The notes below the pieces were generated by a model that was not told where the DNA came from, did no database searches, and saw only the letters and a list, made by a program, of their open reading frames with translations. Positions 25,502 through 33,864 of a stretch of DNA of 64,000 bases are shown here, in pieces. The position numbers and the translations under genes were made by a program. The number at the start of each line of letters is the position of its first letter. The first letter of the stretch is position 1. Origin of the DNA: Streptomonospora sp. PA3 (lineage in GTDB: Bacteria > Actinomycetota > Actinomycetes > Streptosporangiales > Streptosporangiaceae); the NCBI RefSeq assembly GCF_009728995.1, contig NZ_VTZW01000019.1:310001-374000 (forward strand). Reading direction: 5' to 3'.

Positions 25502-26944
25502 CTAACCGAGAATCAGCGCTGCGATGCCCAGCAGCGGGATGCTCGCCAGCCACAGCGTGGTGGTGGCGCCGGTCCACATCTTCATCGCCGCACCGCCGGT
25601 GAGGCCGGTGAAGCGGGTGACGACCCAGAAGAAGGAGTCGCTCACGTAGGAGAAGACGAAGGAGCCGGAGCAGGCGGAGAGCACCGCGAGCGTGGGGTCC
25701 ACCCCGGCCGACTGCACCAGCGGGGCGCTGAGCGTGGCCGCGGTGATGATGGCGACGGTGCCCGAGCCCTGGGCGATGCGCACGAAGGTGGCGATGAGGA
25801 AGGGCATCAGGAACAGCGGCACCGGCCAGGTCGAGACCTCCTCGGCGAGCGCGTCGCCGACGCCCGACTGGCGCAGCACCTCGCCGAAGGCTCCGCCCGC
25901 ACCCGTGATGAAGACGATCATGCCGGCGGATGCGGCCGCGGCGGTGAGCCAGCCGGTGACGGTCTTGCGGCCGGTGTGCAGGCGCGGCAGCAGGTAGACG
26001 GCGATGACCAGGCCGATCAGCAGCGCGATCGCGGGTTCGCCGATGAAGGTGAACACCTCGGCGATGCGGGATCCTTCGGCGACGGCGGCGGTGACGGTGT
26101 TGCCGACGATCAGCAGCAGCGGCAGGAGGAGGGGAAGCGCGGCCAGTGCCGGATGCACGCGCGGCTTGGCCTGTTCGGCGGTTTCGCCGGAGCCGGCCGG
26201 CTCGGCGGTGCCGCCGCCTGCGGCCGGAGCCGCCGGGGCGTCCTGCGGGCCGGTCGGGGCGCCGCTGCCCGCGGCACGGGCGGCGGCGGGTGCGCCGGCG
26301 AGGTCGGGAACCAGGTCGGGGTCCAGGTGGGGCTCCAGGCGCGGTCCCATGATGCGGGCGTAGGCCACCACGACCGGCACCAGCACGCCCGCCATGACCA
26401 GACCGGCCAGGATGACGGTACCCAGGTCGGCGCCGAGCAGGCCCACGGCGGCCAGCGGTCCGGGGGTGGGCGGGACCAGGTGGTGGGTGACGGCCAGGCC
26501 GCCGGCCAGCGCGAGGGACACGCCCACCAGCGGCTTGCCGTAGCGCCGGGCGAGCGAGCGCGCCAGGGGGTGGAGGATGACGAAGCCGGAGTCGCAGAAG
26601 ACCGGCACGGACACGACGGCTCCGGTCGCGGTCATCGCGACGTCCTCGCGGCCCTTGCCGAATGCGCGGACGAACATCCGGGCCAAGGCGTCGGCGCCGC
26701 CGCTCTCCTCCAGGACCTTTCCGATCATGACACCGAGCGCGATGACGATGCCGATGCCGGCGAGGGTGTCGCCGAAGCCGGTGGTGATGTGGCCGATCAG
26801 GTCGGTGACCGGGACGCCGGCGACCACGCCGGTGACCAGCGCGCCGGCCAGCAGGCCGACGAACGCGTCCAGCCGCGACCAGACGATGATCGCGACGACA
26901 GCGGCGACGCCGAGGACCAGCGCCGCGAGCAGCTGCACATCCAT
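25502..26944 (-). CDS. GntP-family gluconate/acid-sugar permease
   Basis: 480 residues with 12 or more hydrophobic segments. GntP-family motifs include LAGIGIVIALGVMIGKVLEESGGA, SVPVFCDSGFVIL and THHLVPPTPGPLAAVG; residues ~230-290 form an unusual Ala/Gly/Pro-rich cytoplasmic loop. It is probably a proton symporter for the tetronate that the kinase downstream phosphorylates. ATG 26944 has AAGG at suitable spacing; it starts 19 nt after the DeoR regulator gene stop and ends 2 nt before the kinase start. Confidence 0.88.
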   Translation of the reverse strand: MDVQLLAALVLGVAAVVAIIVWSRLDAFVGLLAGALVTGVVAGVPVTDLIGHITTGFGDTLAGIGIVIALGVMIGKVLEESGGADALARMFVRAFGKGREDVAMTATGAVVSVPVFCDSGFVILHPLARSLARRYGKPLVGVSLALAGGLAVTHHLVPPTPGPLAAVGLLGADLGTVILAGLVMAGVLVPVVVAYARIMGPRLEPHLDPDLVPDLAGAPAAARAAGSGAPTGPQDAPAAPAAGGGTAEPAGSGETAEQAKPRVHPALAALPLLLPLLLIVGNTVTAAVAEGSRIAEVFTFIGEPAIALLIGLVIAVYLLPRLHTGRKTVTGWLTAAAASAGMIVFITGAGGAFGEVLRQSGVGDALAEEVSTWPVPLFLMPFLIATFVRIAQGSGTVAIITAATLSAPLVQSAGVDPTLAVLSACSGSFVFSYVSDSFFWVVTRFTGLTGGAAMKMWTGATTTLWLASIPLLGIAALILG

Positions 26945-26963
26945 GTCCGCACCTTTCGTGGGG

Positions 26964-27749
26964 TCAATCGGTTGACGCAGGCGTGGTGGGGCCGCCTGCG
27001 GTCGGCACGACGCGGAGCCGGCAGGAGGGGTCCGCGCCGAACGTGCGGGCGTCCTCGTCGCTGATGCCGTCATCGGTGACGAGGACGTGGGGGCCGGGCA
27101 GAACCGCCCAGTGGTGGTGCTCGCCTGCATGGAGCTTGCTGGAGTCGGCGACCACGACGACTTCGCGGGCGCTGCGCATCTGCAGCTCCTTGACGGCCGC
27201 CAGTTCCGGGCTGGGGCAGTTGACGCCGCGCCCGGGGACCACGCCGTCGGCGCCGATGAAGGCGATGTCGGCGCTGATCCGGTCGAGCACGCCGCGCGCG
27301 TAGTCGCCCACGATGGACCCGCGCCGCCGCCGAACGCGGCCGCCGATGACGATCAGCTCGATGCCTTCGGCGTCGTGCAGGGCGGTCATCGGCCCCAGCC
27401 CGTTGGTGACGACGGTGAGCCCGGAGCGGGATGCCAAGCGCTCGGCGATGAAGGTCGTGGTGCTGCCAGCGTCGAGCAGGACGACCTGGCCGTCCTCGAC
27501 GAGATCGGCGGCCAGTGCGGCGATCCGCCGCTTGGCGGGTGCGTTGCGCTGGCTCTTCTGCGTCCAGGACAGCTCGCCGCCCGAGGGGGAGGGCACAGCG
27601 CCGCCGTGGGTGCGCACGACCTTACCGGCCTGCTCAAGCTCGGTCAGCCCGCGCCGCACGGTGGAAGGGCTGATCCCCAGCACACGGGCCAGGTCCTCGA
27701 CCCGCTGGATGCCGTCGACGACGGCGTCCAGCAGCTCCTGATGGCGCAC
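26964..27749 (-). CDS. DeoR/GlpR-family transcriptional regulator
   Basis: 261 residues. The N-terminal winged helix contains RVEDLARVLGISPSTVRRGLTELEQAGKVVRTHGGAV, and the C-terminal sugar-phosphate sensor domain contains LLDAGSTTTFIAERLA, VVTNG, IGGRVRRRRGSIVG and VVVADSSKL, typical of DeoR-type regulators. It probably represses the tetronate operon of which it is the first gene and responds to a phosphorylated intermediate. GTG 27749 is chosen because AGGAG lies 5 nt upstream and the reading VRHQELLDAVV matches family N-termini; a longer frame reaches 27791. Confidence 0.9.
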   Translation of the reverse strand: MRHQELLDAVVDGIQRVEDLARVLGISPSTVRRGLTELEQAGKVVRTHGGAVPSPSGGELSWTQKSQRNAPAKRRIAALAADLVEDGQVVLLDAGSTTTFIAERLASRSGLTVVTNGLGPMTALHDAEGIELIVIGGRVRRRRGSIVGDYARGVLDRISADIAFIGADGVVPGRGVNCPSPELAAVKELQMRSAREVVVVADSSKLHAGEHHHWAVLPGPHVLVTDDGISDEDARTFGADPSCRLRVVPTAGGPTTPASTD

Positions 27750-27763
27750 TCCCACTCCTACTT

Positions 27764-27840
27764 GCTCATTTCGTGCAGATGAACAGGACAATAATGACTT
27801 GGTCGCTCATTTTGCGCAAGATAGGGCGCTCAAATCGAAC
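27764..27840 (-). promoter_or_regulatory. Putative DeoR operator repeats
   Basis: Just upstream of the regulator gene, GCTCATTTCGTGCA (27764-27777) is repeated as GCTCATTTTGCGCA (27805-27818), 41 bp apart or about four helical turns, and a third related site GCTCAAATCGAAC starts at 27828. The spacing suggests cooperative binding of the DeoR protein for autoregulation. This is an AT-rich island in GC-rich DNA and probably also contains the promoter. Confidence 0.5.
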
Positions 27841-27852
27841 GAAACATGCAGA

Positions 27853-27882
27853 GGGGGTGGGGGCGAGGGTGGGGGCGAGGGT
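27853..27882 (+). other. G-tract cluster (possible G-quadruplex)
   Basis: Five runs of three to five Gs separated by 1-3 nt (GGGGGTGGGGGCGAGGG and continuing) meet the simple G-quadruplex rule. It lies at the outer left edge of the tandem-array region and is mirrored by a C-rich tract at about 29725-29815. Confidence 0.5.
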
Positions 27883-27947
27883 GAGAGGCGCCGGGTGGGG
27901 CGGTGGGTGGTCGAGGTGGGTGGTCGAGGTGGGCGATCAGCGGTTGG

Positions 27948-28458
27948 TGCCAGCGGATGGCCGTCCGCCCGGCGAGGCGACAAGGGCGGCGAGGGCTGGC
28001 CCCGCGCCCATCGGTCCCGGTGCCCGCCGGTGCAGGTGGGCGACGGGGGCGGCGAGGGCGGCGGGTGGCCCGGCCCGCGCCCATCGGTACGGGTGCCCGC
28101 CGGTGCAGGCGAGCGACGGAAGCAGCGAGGTCAGCGGGTGGCCCGGCCCCAGCGAGTCGGCCCCGGTGCCCGCCGGTACAGGCGAGCGACGGAAGCAGCG
28201 AGGTCAGCGGGTGGCCCGGCCCGCGCCCATCGGCACGGGTGCCCGCCGGCACAGGCGAGCGACGGAAGCAGCGACGTCGGTGGATGGCCCGGCCCGCGCC
28301 CATCGGCACGGGTGCCCGCCGGTGCAGGTGTGCGACGGGGGCGGCGAGGGCGGCGGGTGGCCGGGCCCGCGCCCATCGGTACGGGTGCCCGCCGGTGCAG
28401 GTGGGCGACGGGGGCGGCCAAGGTGGTCGGCGCATCGGGCTGCGCGCATGGGTGCGGC
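27948..28458 (+). repeat. 73-bp tandem array, about seven units
   Basis: The word TGCCCGCCGG recurs at 28021, 28094, 28167, 28240, 28313 and 28386, exactly 73 bp apart each time, with a degenerate unit starting at 27948 and a decaying last unit ending near 28458. Each unit also contains a block like GACGGGGGCGGCGAGGGCGG (or GACGGAAGCAGCGAGGTCAG) and GGCCCGCGCCCATCGG. Because 73 is not a multiple of 3, the frame shifts every unit, and all three plus frames stay open only because of base composition. I regard it as non-coding. Confidence 0.9.
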
Positions 28459-29074
28459 GGTGCGCTGGGGGTCGGGGGCGACAGGTGCGGCGCGGGGGCG
28501 TGTTGGGGTGTGCCGCATCCACCAGCACGCCGCGACCGAAAGCACGTATGCCCGGTTTGATTTAACTCGCTTCGATCCCGGTCGCGTCGAGGGTGTCCGT
28601 GGGGCCACGCTCGGCGCCGAGCGTGGCCCCACGGACACCCTCGACTGCGGATCCGGAGGTGCAAGCCGGACATAGCGGGCTTCTGGGGCGACGGCGGGGC
28701 GACGGCGGGGCGACGAGACGCGCCGCGCGACCGCCGGGGCGGGCTCCGGCCGCGCGGCGGGCGATTTCAAGCGCCGAATCGTCCCGAGATGTCCGGTATG
28801 CGGGGGCGCCAAGACGGTCCGCACGGCCCGGATCGGCGATGATCATGGCGTTTGGAGCGGAATCGGCGCCCGAAGCGCTCCAAACGCGCACCTCGTGGCA
28901 CCCCGGCCGCCTCCACCCCCCGCCACAGGCGGGCATTCCGGACAAACCACCCCGGATTCCTTCCGCATCCCGGAAGATCCGGGATGCGACGCGCCGCGCA
29001 GCCCCACCGCGCGCCATCGGCGGGCATCGTCGACCCGCGCGAGGCGAAATGCCCGAAAAGTCCCCGCCCGGGCC
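28459..29074. other. Non-coding centre between the inverted arrays
   Basis: No gene is supported. It contains the 60-bp palindrome (28586-28645), a short GGCGACGGCGG-type triplication (28688-28720) and two clean hairpins: 28848-28859 with 28876-28887 (12-bp stem, GCGTTTGGAGCG arms) and 28964-28974 with 28978-28988 (11-bp stem, 3-nt loop). Codon-like frames across it have no family content. Confidence 0.5.
28586..28645. repeat. 60-bp perfect palindrome
   Basis: The two 30-bp halves (28586-28615 and 28616-28645) are exact reverse complements with no spacer; the centre is CGGC|GCCG. The left half begins GTCGAGGGTGTCC and the right half ends GGACACCCTCGAC. It could extrude as a cruciform or fold as a very strong RNA hairpin. 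Confidence 0.9.
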
Positions 29075-29355
29075 GTGTCCCAGGACGGCGGGGGCTGCCG
29101 TCCAGGAACCCACCGGGAACCACCCGGGGCGGCCACCATCGGGGCTGCGGCAATGGGTGCGCCTCGCGAAGCGCGGTCACAGCTTGCCGCCGAGCGCACG
29201 CAGCCCGTCCCAGGTGGAGCCGCACCACCGGTGGCGGGCCTCCGAAACAAGGGTGCGCCGTGCGCTCGGCGGCAAGCTGGCGCACCGCGCTTCGCGCATC
29301 ACAGCCCCATTGCCGCAACCTCCTGTGGTGACCGACTCCTTGAACACGACGTAGG
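29075..29355 (+). repeat. Foldback repeat, copy 3
   Basis: 281-bp version of the repeat at 20416, with left block CCAGGAACCCACCGGG, right block TCACAGCCCCATTGCCGCAA, and nested complementary arms: TGCGGCAATGGG, CGCGAAGCGCGGT and AGCTTGCCGCCGAGCGCAC on the left, with their complements on the right. The centre is the palindrome CCACCGGTGG at about 29226-29235. It lies between the palindrome region and the 72-bp array. Confidence 0.8.
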
Positions 29356-29359
29356 CGGC

Positions 29360-29728
29360 CCCCACCACCGCCCTCGCCGCCACCGTCGCCTGTCGCACCG
29401 GCGGGCACCGGGTTCGGTGGGCTCGGGCCCGGCCATCCGCCGCCCTCGCCGCCCCCGTCGGACGATCAACCGGCGAGCACCCGAACCGGTGGGCGCAGGC
29501 TGAACCGCGTGCGGCCCTCGTTGCCCTCGTCGGATGATCAACCGGCGAGCACCCGACCGAATGGGCTCGGGCCGAGCCATCCGCCGACCTCGCTGCCCCC
29601 GTCGTATGGGCCACCGGCGGGCACCCGAACCGATCCGCGCGGGCAAAGCCCACCGCCGACCTCGCCGCCCCCGTCGCACGGGCCACCGGCGAGCACCCGA
29701 ACCGGTGGGCGCAGGCGACACCACCCAC
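29360..29728 (-). repeat. 72-bp tandem array, opposite orientation
   Basis: The word GCGGGCA/GCGAGCA after ACCG recurs at 29401, 29473, 29545, 29617 and 29689, exactly 72 bp apart. The reverse complement of a unit (TGCTCGCCGG, GACGGGGGCGGCGAGGGCGG, then GGCCGGGCCCGAGCCCA) aligns with the 73-bp units at 27948-28458, so the two arrays are homologous and face each other. Since 72 is divisible by 3, the minus strand reads as 24-residue Arg-rich repeats, but no start, ribosome site or family supports translation. Confidence 0.88.
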
Positions 29729-29840
29729 CACCTCCACTCCCCTCCCCCGCTTGCCGCTCCCTCCCCCGCTCCCCGCTCCCCTCAGCCTTCTCCCCCTTCC
29801 CCGCTCCCCTCTCAGGCGGGCTCGTGCCCCCCGATCGCTG

Positions 29841-31148
29841 TCACGATGGACGGACCTGGGGCGGCAAGGTGAAGTGGATGGTCTCGCGGGTGATCTCGTA
29901 TTCGCGCACGGTCAGCGGGCCCAGTCCGCGCAAGGCGGTGATCACCGCATCCACCAGTCCCGGTGGCGCGGAGGCGCCGGCGGTCAGCCCGACGGTGCGT
30001 ACCCCCGCCAGCCACTCCGGGCGGATGTCGCCGGTGTCGTCGACGAGGTGGGCCCCGGTGCCGCGGCGCCGGGCGAGTTCCACCAGCCGCCGGGAGTTGG
30101 AGGAGTTGTCCGACCCCATCACCAGCACCAGGTCGGCCTCCTCGGCGATGGCCGACAGGGCGTCCTGGCGGTTGGTGGTGGCATAGCAGATGTCGTCGGA
30201 GGAAGGCCCGCGCAAGGCGGGGAAGCGGGCGCGCAGGGCGTCGACGACCTCGGCGGCCTCGTCGACGGCCAGGGTGGTCTGGGTGAGGTAGGAGACCCGT
30301 TCGGGGTCCTCGACCTCCAGGGACGCGGCGTCCTCGGGAGTCTCGACCAGGACGGTTCGGCCCGGGGCCTCGCCGAGAGTGCCCTCGACCTCCTCGTGGC
30401 CGGCGTGGCCGATGAGCACGACCGTGTCTCCCCGGGAGGCGAACCGGCGGGCCTCGGTGTGCACCTTGGTGACCAGCGGGCAGGTGGCGTCGATGACGCT
30501 GAGCCCGCGTTCGGCCGCCTGGCTGTGCACCTGCGGTGAGACTCCGTGCGCGGAGAAGACCACGGTCGCGCCCTCGGGGACCGCGTCGAGGTCGTCGACG
30601 AAGACGGCGCCCCGCGATTCGAGGTCGGCGACGACGTGGGTGTTGTGCACGATCTGCTTGCGCACGTAGACGGGGCTGCCGCGCTGCTCAAGCGCCTGCT
30701 CCACGATCTCGATGGCGCGTTCGACTCCGGCGCAGAAAGAGCGCGGCGCGGCGAGCAGGACGCTGCGCGGCACTCCGGCGACGGCGAGCCAGGCGTCGAG
30801 GGCCTCGCGCGCGGCCCGGTCGCCTGCCGGGTGCTCCGCGCCGGAGAGGCCGGCCGCGCCCAGGCCGGCGGGCGGGTCGGAGCCGGGGATCACCGCGGCA
30901 TGGCCGCGGGCGTGCTCGGGCACGTCGGCGGGCGTCGCGGCGGCGGCGCCGGCGGGTTCGGCGGACATGCGCAGAGCCCCGCGCACGGGCCGTGCGCCGC
31001 GGCGGCCGACTTCGCCGGCGACGAGGTCGGCCGCCGGGCAGGAGAGGTCGGGGGCGTGCGCGCGCACGAGGCGGTCGGCGACCAGGACGGTGGCCGGGGC
31101 GGGGGCCGTCCCGCCTGATCCGGTGGTCGGTGCTGCGGTCTGGGTCAT
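29841..31148 (-). CDS. ispH: IspH (LytB) with long N-terminal extension
   Basis: 435 residues; the usual length is about 310-340. The catalytic part starts near residue 125 ([17 protein letters not shown]) and has the three Cys residues that hold the [4Fe-4S] cluster, in [17 protein letters not shown] and [11 protein letters not shown], plus [23 protein letters not shown] and TQTTLAVDE. It makes IPP and DMAPP from HMBPP, the last step of the MEP pathway. Residues 1-~120 are Ala/Pro/Gly-rich and probably disordered. ATG 31148 has GAGGAGG ten nt upstream, so the extension is probably translated. It begins 30 nt after the polyprenyl synthase stop; the extension may be an encapsulin cargo-loading domain. 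Confidence 0.92.
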   Translation of the reverse strand: MTQTAAPTTGSGGTAPAPATVLVADRLVRAHAPDLSCPAADLVAGEVGRRGARPVRGALRMSAEPAGAAAATPADVPEHARGHAAVIPGSDPPAGLGAAGLSGAEHPAGDRAAREALDAWLAVAGVPRSVLLAAPRSFCAGVERAIEIVEQALEQRGSPVYVRKQIVHNTHVVADLESRGAVFVDDLDAVPEGATVVFSAHGVSPQVHSQAAERGLSVIDATCPLVTKVHTEARRFASRGDTVVLIGHAGHEEVEGTLGEAPGRTVLVETPEDAASLEVEDPERVSYLTQTTLAVDEAAEVVDALRARFPALRGPSSDDICYATTNRQDALSAIAEEADLVLVMGSDNSSNSRRLVELARRRGTGAHLVDDTGDIRPEWLAGVRTVGLTAGASAPPGLVDAVITALRGLGPLTVREYEITRETIHFTLPPQVRPS

Positions 31149-31178
31149 GCTGCGGTGCCTCCTCGGCTCGGCCGTCGG

Positions 31179-32219
31179 TCAGTGGTCGCGGCGGGTGGCC
31201 AGGCGGGCCAGGTCGGCGAGTTCGGCCGCGGGCGCGGCCGCCGCGGCGGCGGAGCGCAGGTGGCCCAGCGCCCGCTCCAGCAGGACCGCGCTTTCGCGTT
31301 CGCCCCAGGAGCGTCCTCCGGCCAGCTCCACCAGCTCGGCGGCGCGCACGAGTTCGGCGCCGTGCAGCGGCCGGTCGCGGGCGAGCAGGGCCGCCAGCTC
31401 CCCCGACTCGGCAGCGGCGGAGGTCAGCGCGGCCACCACCGGCAAGGTCTTCTTGCGGTTGCGCAGGTCGGAGTGGACTGGCTTGCCGGTGGTCGCGGGG
31501 TCGCCCCAGATGCCCAGGAGGTCGTCGGCGATCTGGAAGGACAGTCCCAGCAGTTCGCCGAACCGCCGCAGGTCCTGTACCTGGCGCGGTGTGCCTCCGC
31601 CGAGGGCGGCCCCCAGGCCGCAGGCGCACCCCAGCAGCGCGCCGGTCTTGGCCTCGGCCATGGCGCGGCACTCGGCGGGGTCGACGTCGGCGCGGCGCTC
31701 GAAGTCGATGTCGGCACTCTGGCCGTCGATGAGCCGCTGCACGGTGGCGTTGAGGCGGCGCACCGCGTCGCCGGCCGCGGGGTGGCCGGAGGCCGCCAGG
31801 GTGTCGAAGGCCAGAGAGAGCAGCGCGTCGCCGGCCAGGACGGCGCCGCCCATGCCGAAGACGCTCCAGGCGGTGGCGCGGTGCCGCCGGGTGGTGTCGC
31901 CGTCCATGACGTCGTCGTGCAGCAGCGAGAAGTTGTGCACGAGTTCGACCGCGACCGCGGCCGGGACCGCGTCCTCGGCGGTGCCGCCGGCGGCCTGCGC
32001 GGCCAGCAGGCACAGCGCGGGCCGGAACAGCTTCCCGCCCGCGCCGCCGATCGGGTCTCCCCGCTCGTCGCGCCAGCCGAAGTGGTAGGCGGCGATCGCC
32101 TGCGGCGAGGGGGGCAGGGTCTCGACCGCCGCGCGCAGAGCGGGGTCGACGGTGTCGCGGACGCCGGCGAGTACCTCGGCCGCCGGACGGCCGCCCGTGG
32201 TCTCATCGATTGCCACCAT
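31179..32219 (-). CDS. Polyprenyl (trans-isoprenyl) diphosphate synthase
   Basis: 346 residues of the all-helical isoprenyl synthase fold. The first Asp-rich motif is LLHDDVMDGD (DDxxD) and the second is IADDLLGIWGD; GGKLFRPALCLLAAQ and KTLPVVAAL are further family signatures. It condenses IPP with allylic diphosphates; product length (C15, C20 or longer) cannot be read safely. The N-terminus before the core is only ~45 residues, so it lacks an obvious long targeting extension. ATG 32219 lies 40 nt after the upstream shell gene and 30 nt before ispH, making it the middle of a shell-synthase-ispH operon and a likely cargo or partner of the compartment. Confidence 0.9.
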   Translation of the reverse strand: MVAIDETTGGRPAAEVLAGVRDTVDPALRAAVETLPPSPQAIAAYHFGWRDERGDPIGGAGGKLFRPALCLLAAQAAGGTAEDAVPAAVAVELVHNFSLLHDDVMDGDTTRRHRATAWSVFGMGGAVLAGDALLSLAFDTLAASGHPAAGDAVRRLNATVQRLIDGQSADIDFERRADVDPAECRAMAEAKTGALLGCACGLGAALGGGTPRQVQDLRRFGELLGLSFQIADDLLGIWGDPATTGKPVHSDLRNRKKTLPVVAALTSAAAESGELAALLARDRPLHGAELVRAAELVELAGGRSWGERESAVLLERALGHLRSAAAAAAPAAELADLARLATRRDH

Positions 32220-32259
32220 GAGGCGGGTCCCTTCTGTGCGGTGGGTGCCGTCGGGGCCG

Positions 32260-33654
32260 TCAGCGTCCGATCTCGACGTTCTCGAGGATCCCGAGGGCGT
32301 CGGGGACGAGTACGGCGGCGGAGTAGTAGGTGCTGACCAGGTAGGACATGATCGCCTTCTCGCTGATGCCCATGAATCGCACCGACAGCCCCGGCTGGTA
32401 CTCGTCGGGCAGGCCGATGTGGTGGAGTCCGACGACGCCCTGGTCGTGCTCGCCGGTGCGCATCGCGAGGATGGAGCTGGTGCCGGAGGCGGTGACCGGG
32501 ATCTTGTCGCAGGGCAGCATCGGGATGCCGCGCCAGCCGGTCACGGCGTGACCGTCGTAGTGGAGGGTGTCGGGGTAGACGCCGCGGCGGCTGCACTCGC
32601 GGCCGAAGGCGGCGATGGCGCGGGGGTGGGCGAGGACGACCTGCGTCTTGCGGCGGCGCGAGACGAGTTCGTCGAGGTCGTCGGGGGTGGGCGGGCCGGT
32701 GCGGGTGGGGATGCGCTGGCTGAGGTCGGCGTTGTGCAGCAGCCCGAAGTCGCGGTTGTTGACCAGCTCGTCCTCCTGGCGCTCCCGCAGCGCCTCCACC
32801 GTCAGCCGCAGCTGCTCCTCGACCTGGTTCATCGGCTGGTTGTAGAGATCGGCCACCCGCGTATGCACCCGCAGCACCGTCTGCGCGACACTGAGCTCGT
32901 ACTCCCGCGGCGAGGCCTCGTAGTCCACGAACGTCCCCGGAAGATCCGGCTCCCCCGCATGCCCCGCGGCCACCGCGATGTCGGCCTCGCCGTACCTGTT
33001 GCTCGGGCGCCGCGACCGGGACCGCACGTCCTCCAGGTGAGAGCGCAGCGCGGCGGAGTCGTCGACCGCCTGCTGGAACCGGTTCCGCGGCAGGACCAGC
33101 ACGGTGCAGGCGGTCCTGGCCTTGACCGTGTCCTGCCAGGCTCCGGGCCGGGCCTCCATCGCGGCGTCGCCGAAGTGGTCGCCGTCGACCAGCACGCCGA
33201 CCACGTTGTCGTCGCCGTATTCGCCGGCCCGGTGCACGCCGGCCTTCCCGTGGGCCATCAGGAACACGTGGTCGACGGGGTCGCCGGCGGCGGCGATGAC
33301 GTCGCCCGGCCGGTATTCGCGCTGCTCGAAGCGGTCGGCGAGGGCCTCCAGCACGGCCGTGTCGGCGAAGCCCCGCAGCGCGGGCAGTTCGGCGAGCTCG
33401 GGCGGCACGACCCGGACCCGGGTCCCGGTGGAGACGAAGCTGACCCTGCCGTCTCCGACGGTGCAGGTGAACCTCCGGTTCACCCGGTAGACTCCGCCGT
33501 CGACCTGCACCCAGGGCAGGACGCGCAGCAGCCATCGGGACGTGATCCCGCGCATCTGCGGGGGCGTCTTGGTCGTGGTCGCGAGGTTGCGCGCCGCCGC
33601 GGTATCGAGGCTCAGGCGCTCGGGCCGGGCGTTCTCAAGGGTCGGATCCGTCAT
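32260..33654 (-). CDS. Family 2B encapsulin shell protein, second copy
   Basis: 464 residues, EshA/SrpI-like. It has an HK97-fold shell protein interrupted by a cyclic-nucleotide-binding-like domain (~95-205: [27 protein letters not shown] and GDHFGDAAM), then the shell body with [33 protein letters not shown] and the conserved C-terminus [20 protein letters not shown]. Family 2B encapsulins self-assemble into protein compartments, and in Streptomyces they enclose terpene enzymes. ATG 33654 has AGGTGG 8 nt upstream. It lies 210 nt after the first shell gene and directly upstream of the polyprenyl synthase. The C-terminal half is nearly identical in DNA to the first copy, while the nucleotide-binding domain differs. 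Confidence 0.88.
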   Translation of the reverse strand: MTDPTLENARPERLSLDTAAARNLATTTKTPPQMRGITSRWLLRVLPWVQVDGGVYRVNRRFTCTVGDGRVSFVSTGTRVRVVPPELAELPALRGFADTAVLEALADRFEQREYRPGDVIAAAGDPVDHVFLMAHGKAGVHRAGEYGDDNVVGVLVDGDHFGDAAMEARPGAWQDTVKARTACTVLVLPRNRFQQAVDDSAALRSHLEDVRSRSRRPSNRYGEADIAVAAGHAGEPDLPGTFVDYEASPREYELSVAQTVLRVHTRVADLYNQPMNQVEEQLRLTVEALRERQEDELVNNRDFGLLHNADLSQRIPTRTGPPTPDDLDELVSRRRKTQVVLAHPRAIAAFGRECSRRGVYPDTLHYDGHAVTGWRGIPMLPCDKIPVTASGTSSILAMRTGEHDQGVVGLHHIGLPDEYQPGLSVRFMGISEKAIMSYLVSTYYSAAVLVPDALGILENVEIGR

Positions 33655-33864
33655 GTGATGCACCACCTAACTCTGCTGGTGTCGGGCGCCGATCCCGCGG
33701 GGCGCGGGCGTGTCCGGCGGTGGAAGAGGTCGTCGGAGCGGAGTCGGTCCTGATCGGGGCCGGGCGGCGCGGTGCGGACGCGCCGCCGCCGGCGCCCGTG
33801 CGGCCTGCGTCGGGGGGCGCGGAGGGGTGCCGCACGGGCGGGTCGGCGGGCGGGGGCGGGGCGG

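Noticed and set aside
27948-28458. Possible CRISPR array
   Set aside because: The units are contiguous and vary gradually; there are no short identical repeats separated by unique spacers and no cas genes.
28788-28815. Possible fifth foldback repeat remnant (TGTCCGG and GGGGGCGCC close together)
   Set aside because: Only two short words match, in the wrong order, and GC-rich words recur by chance.
27773-28824. Several long open frames on both strands across the 73-bp array
   Set aside because: The 73-bp period shifts the frame every unit, all frames are Arg/Pro/Gly-rich, and none has a ribosome site or family motif; they reflect repeats and base composition.
29177-29737. Minus-strand frame with 24-residue Arg-rich repeats over the 72-bp array
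   Set aside because: It is open only because 72 is divisible by 3; it runs into a foldback repeat and lacks a plausible start.
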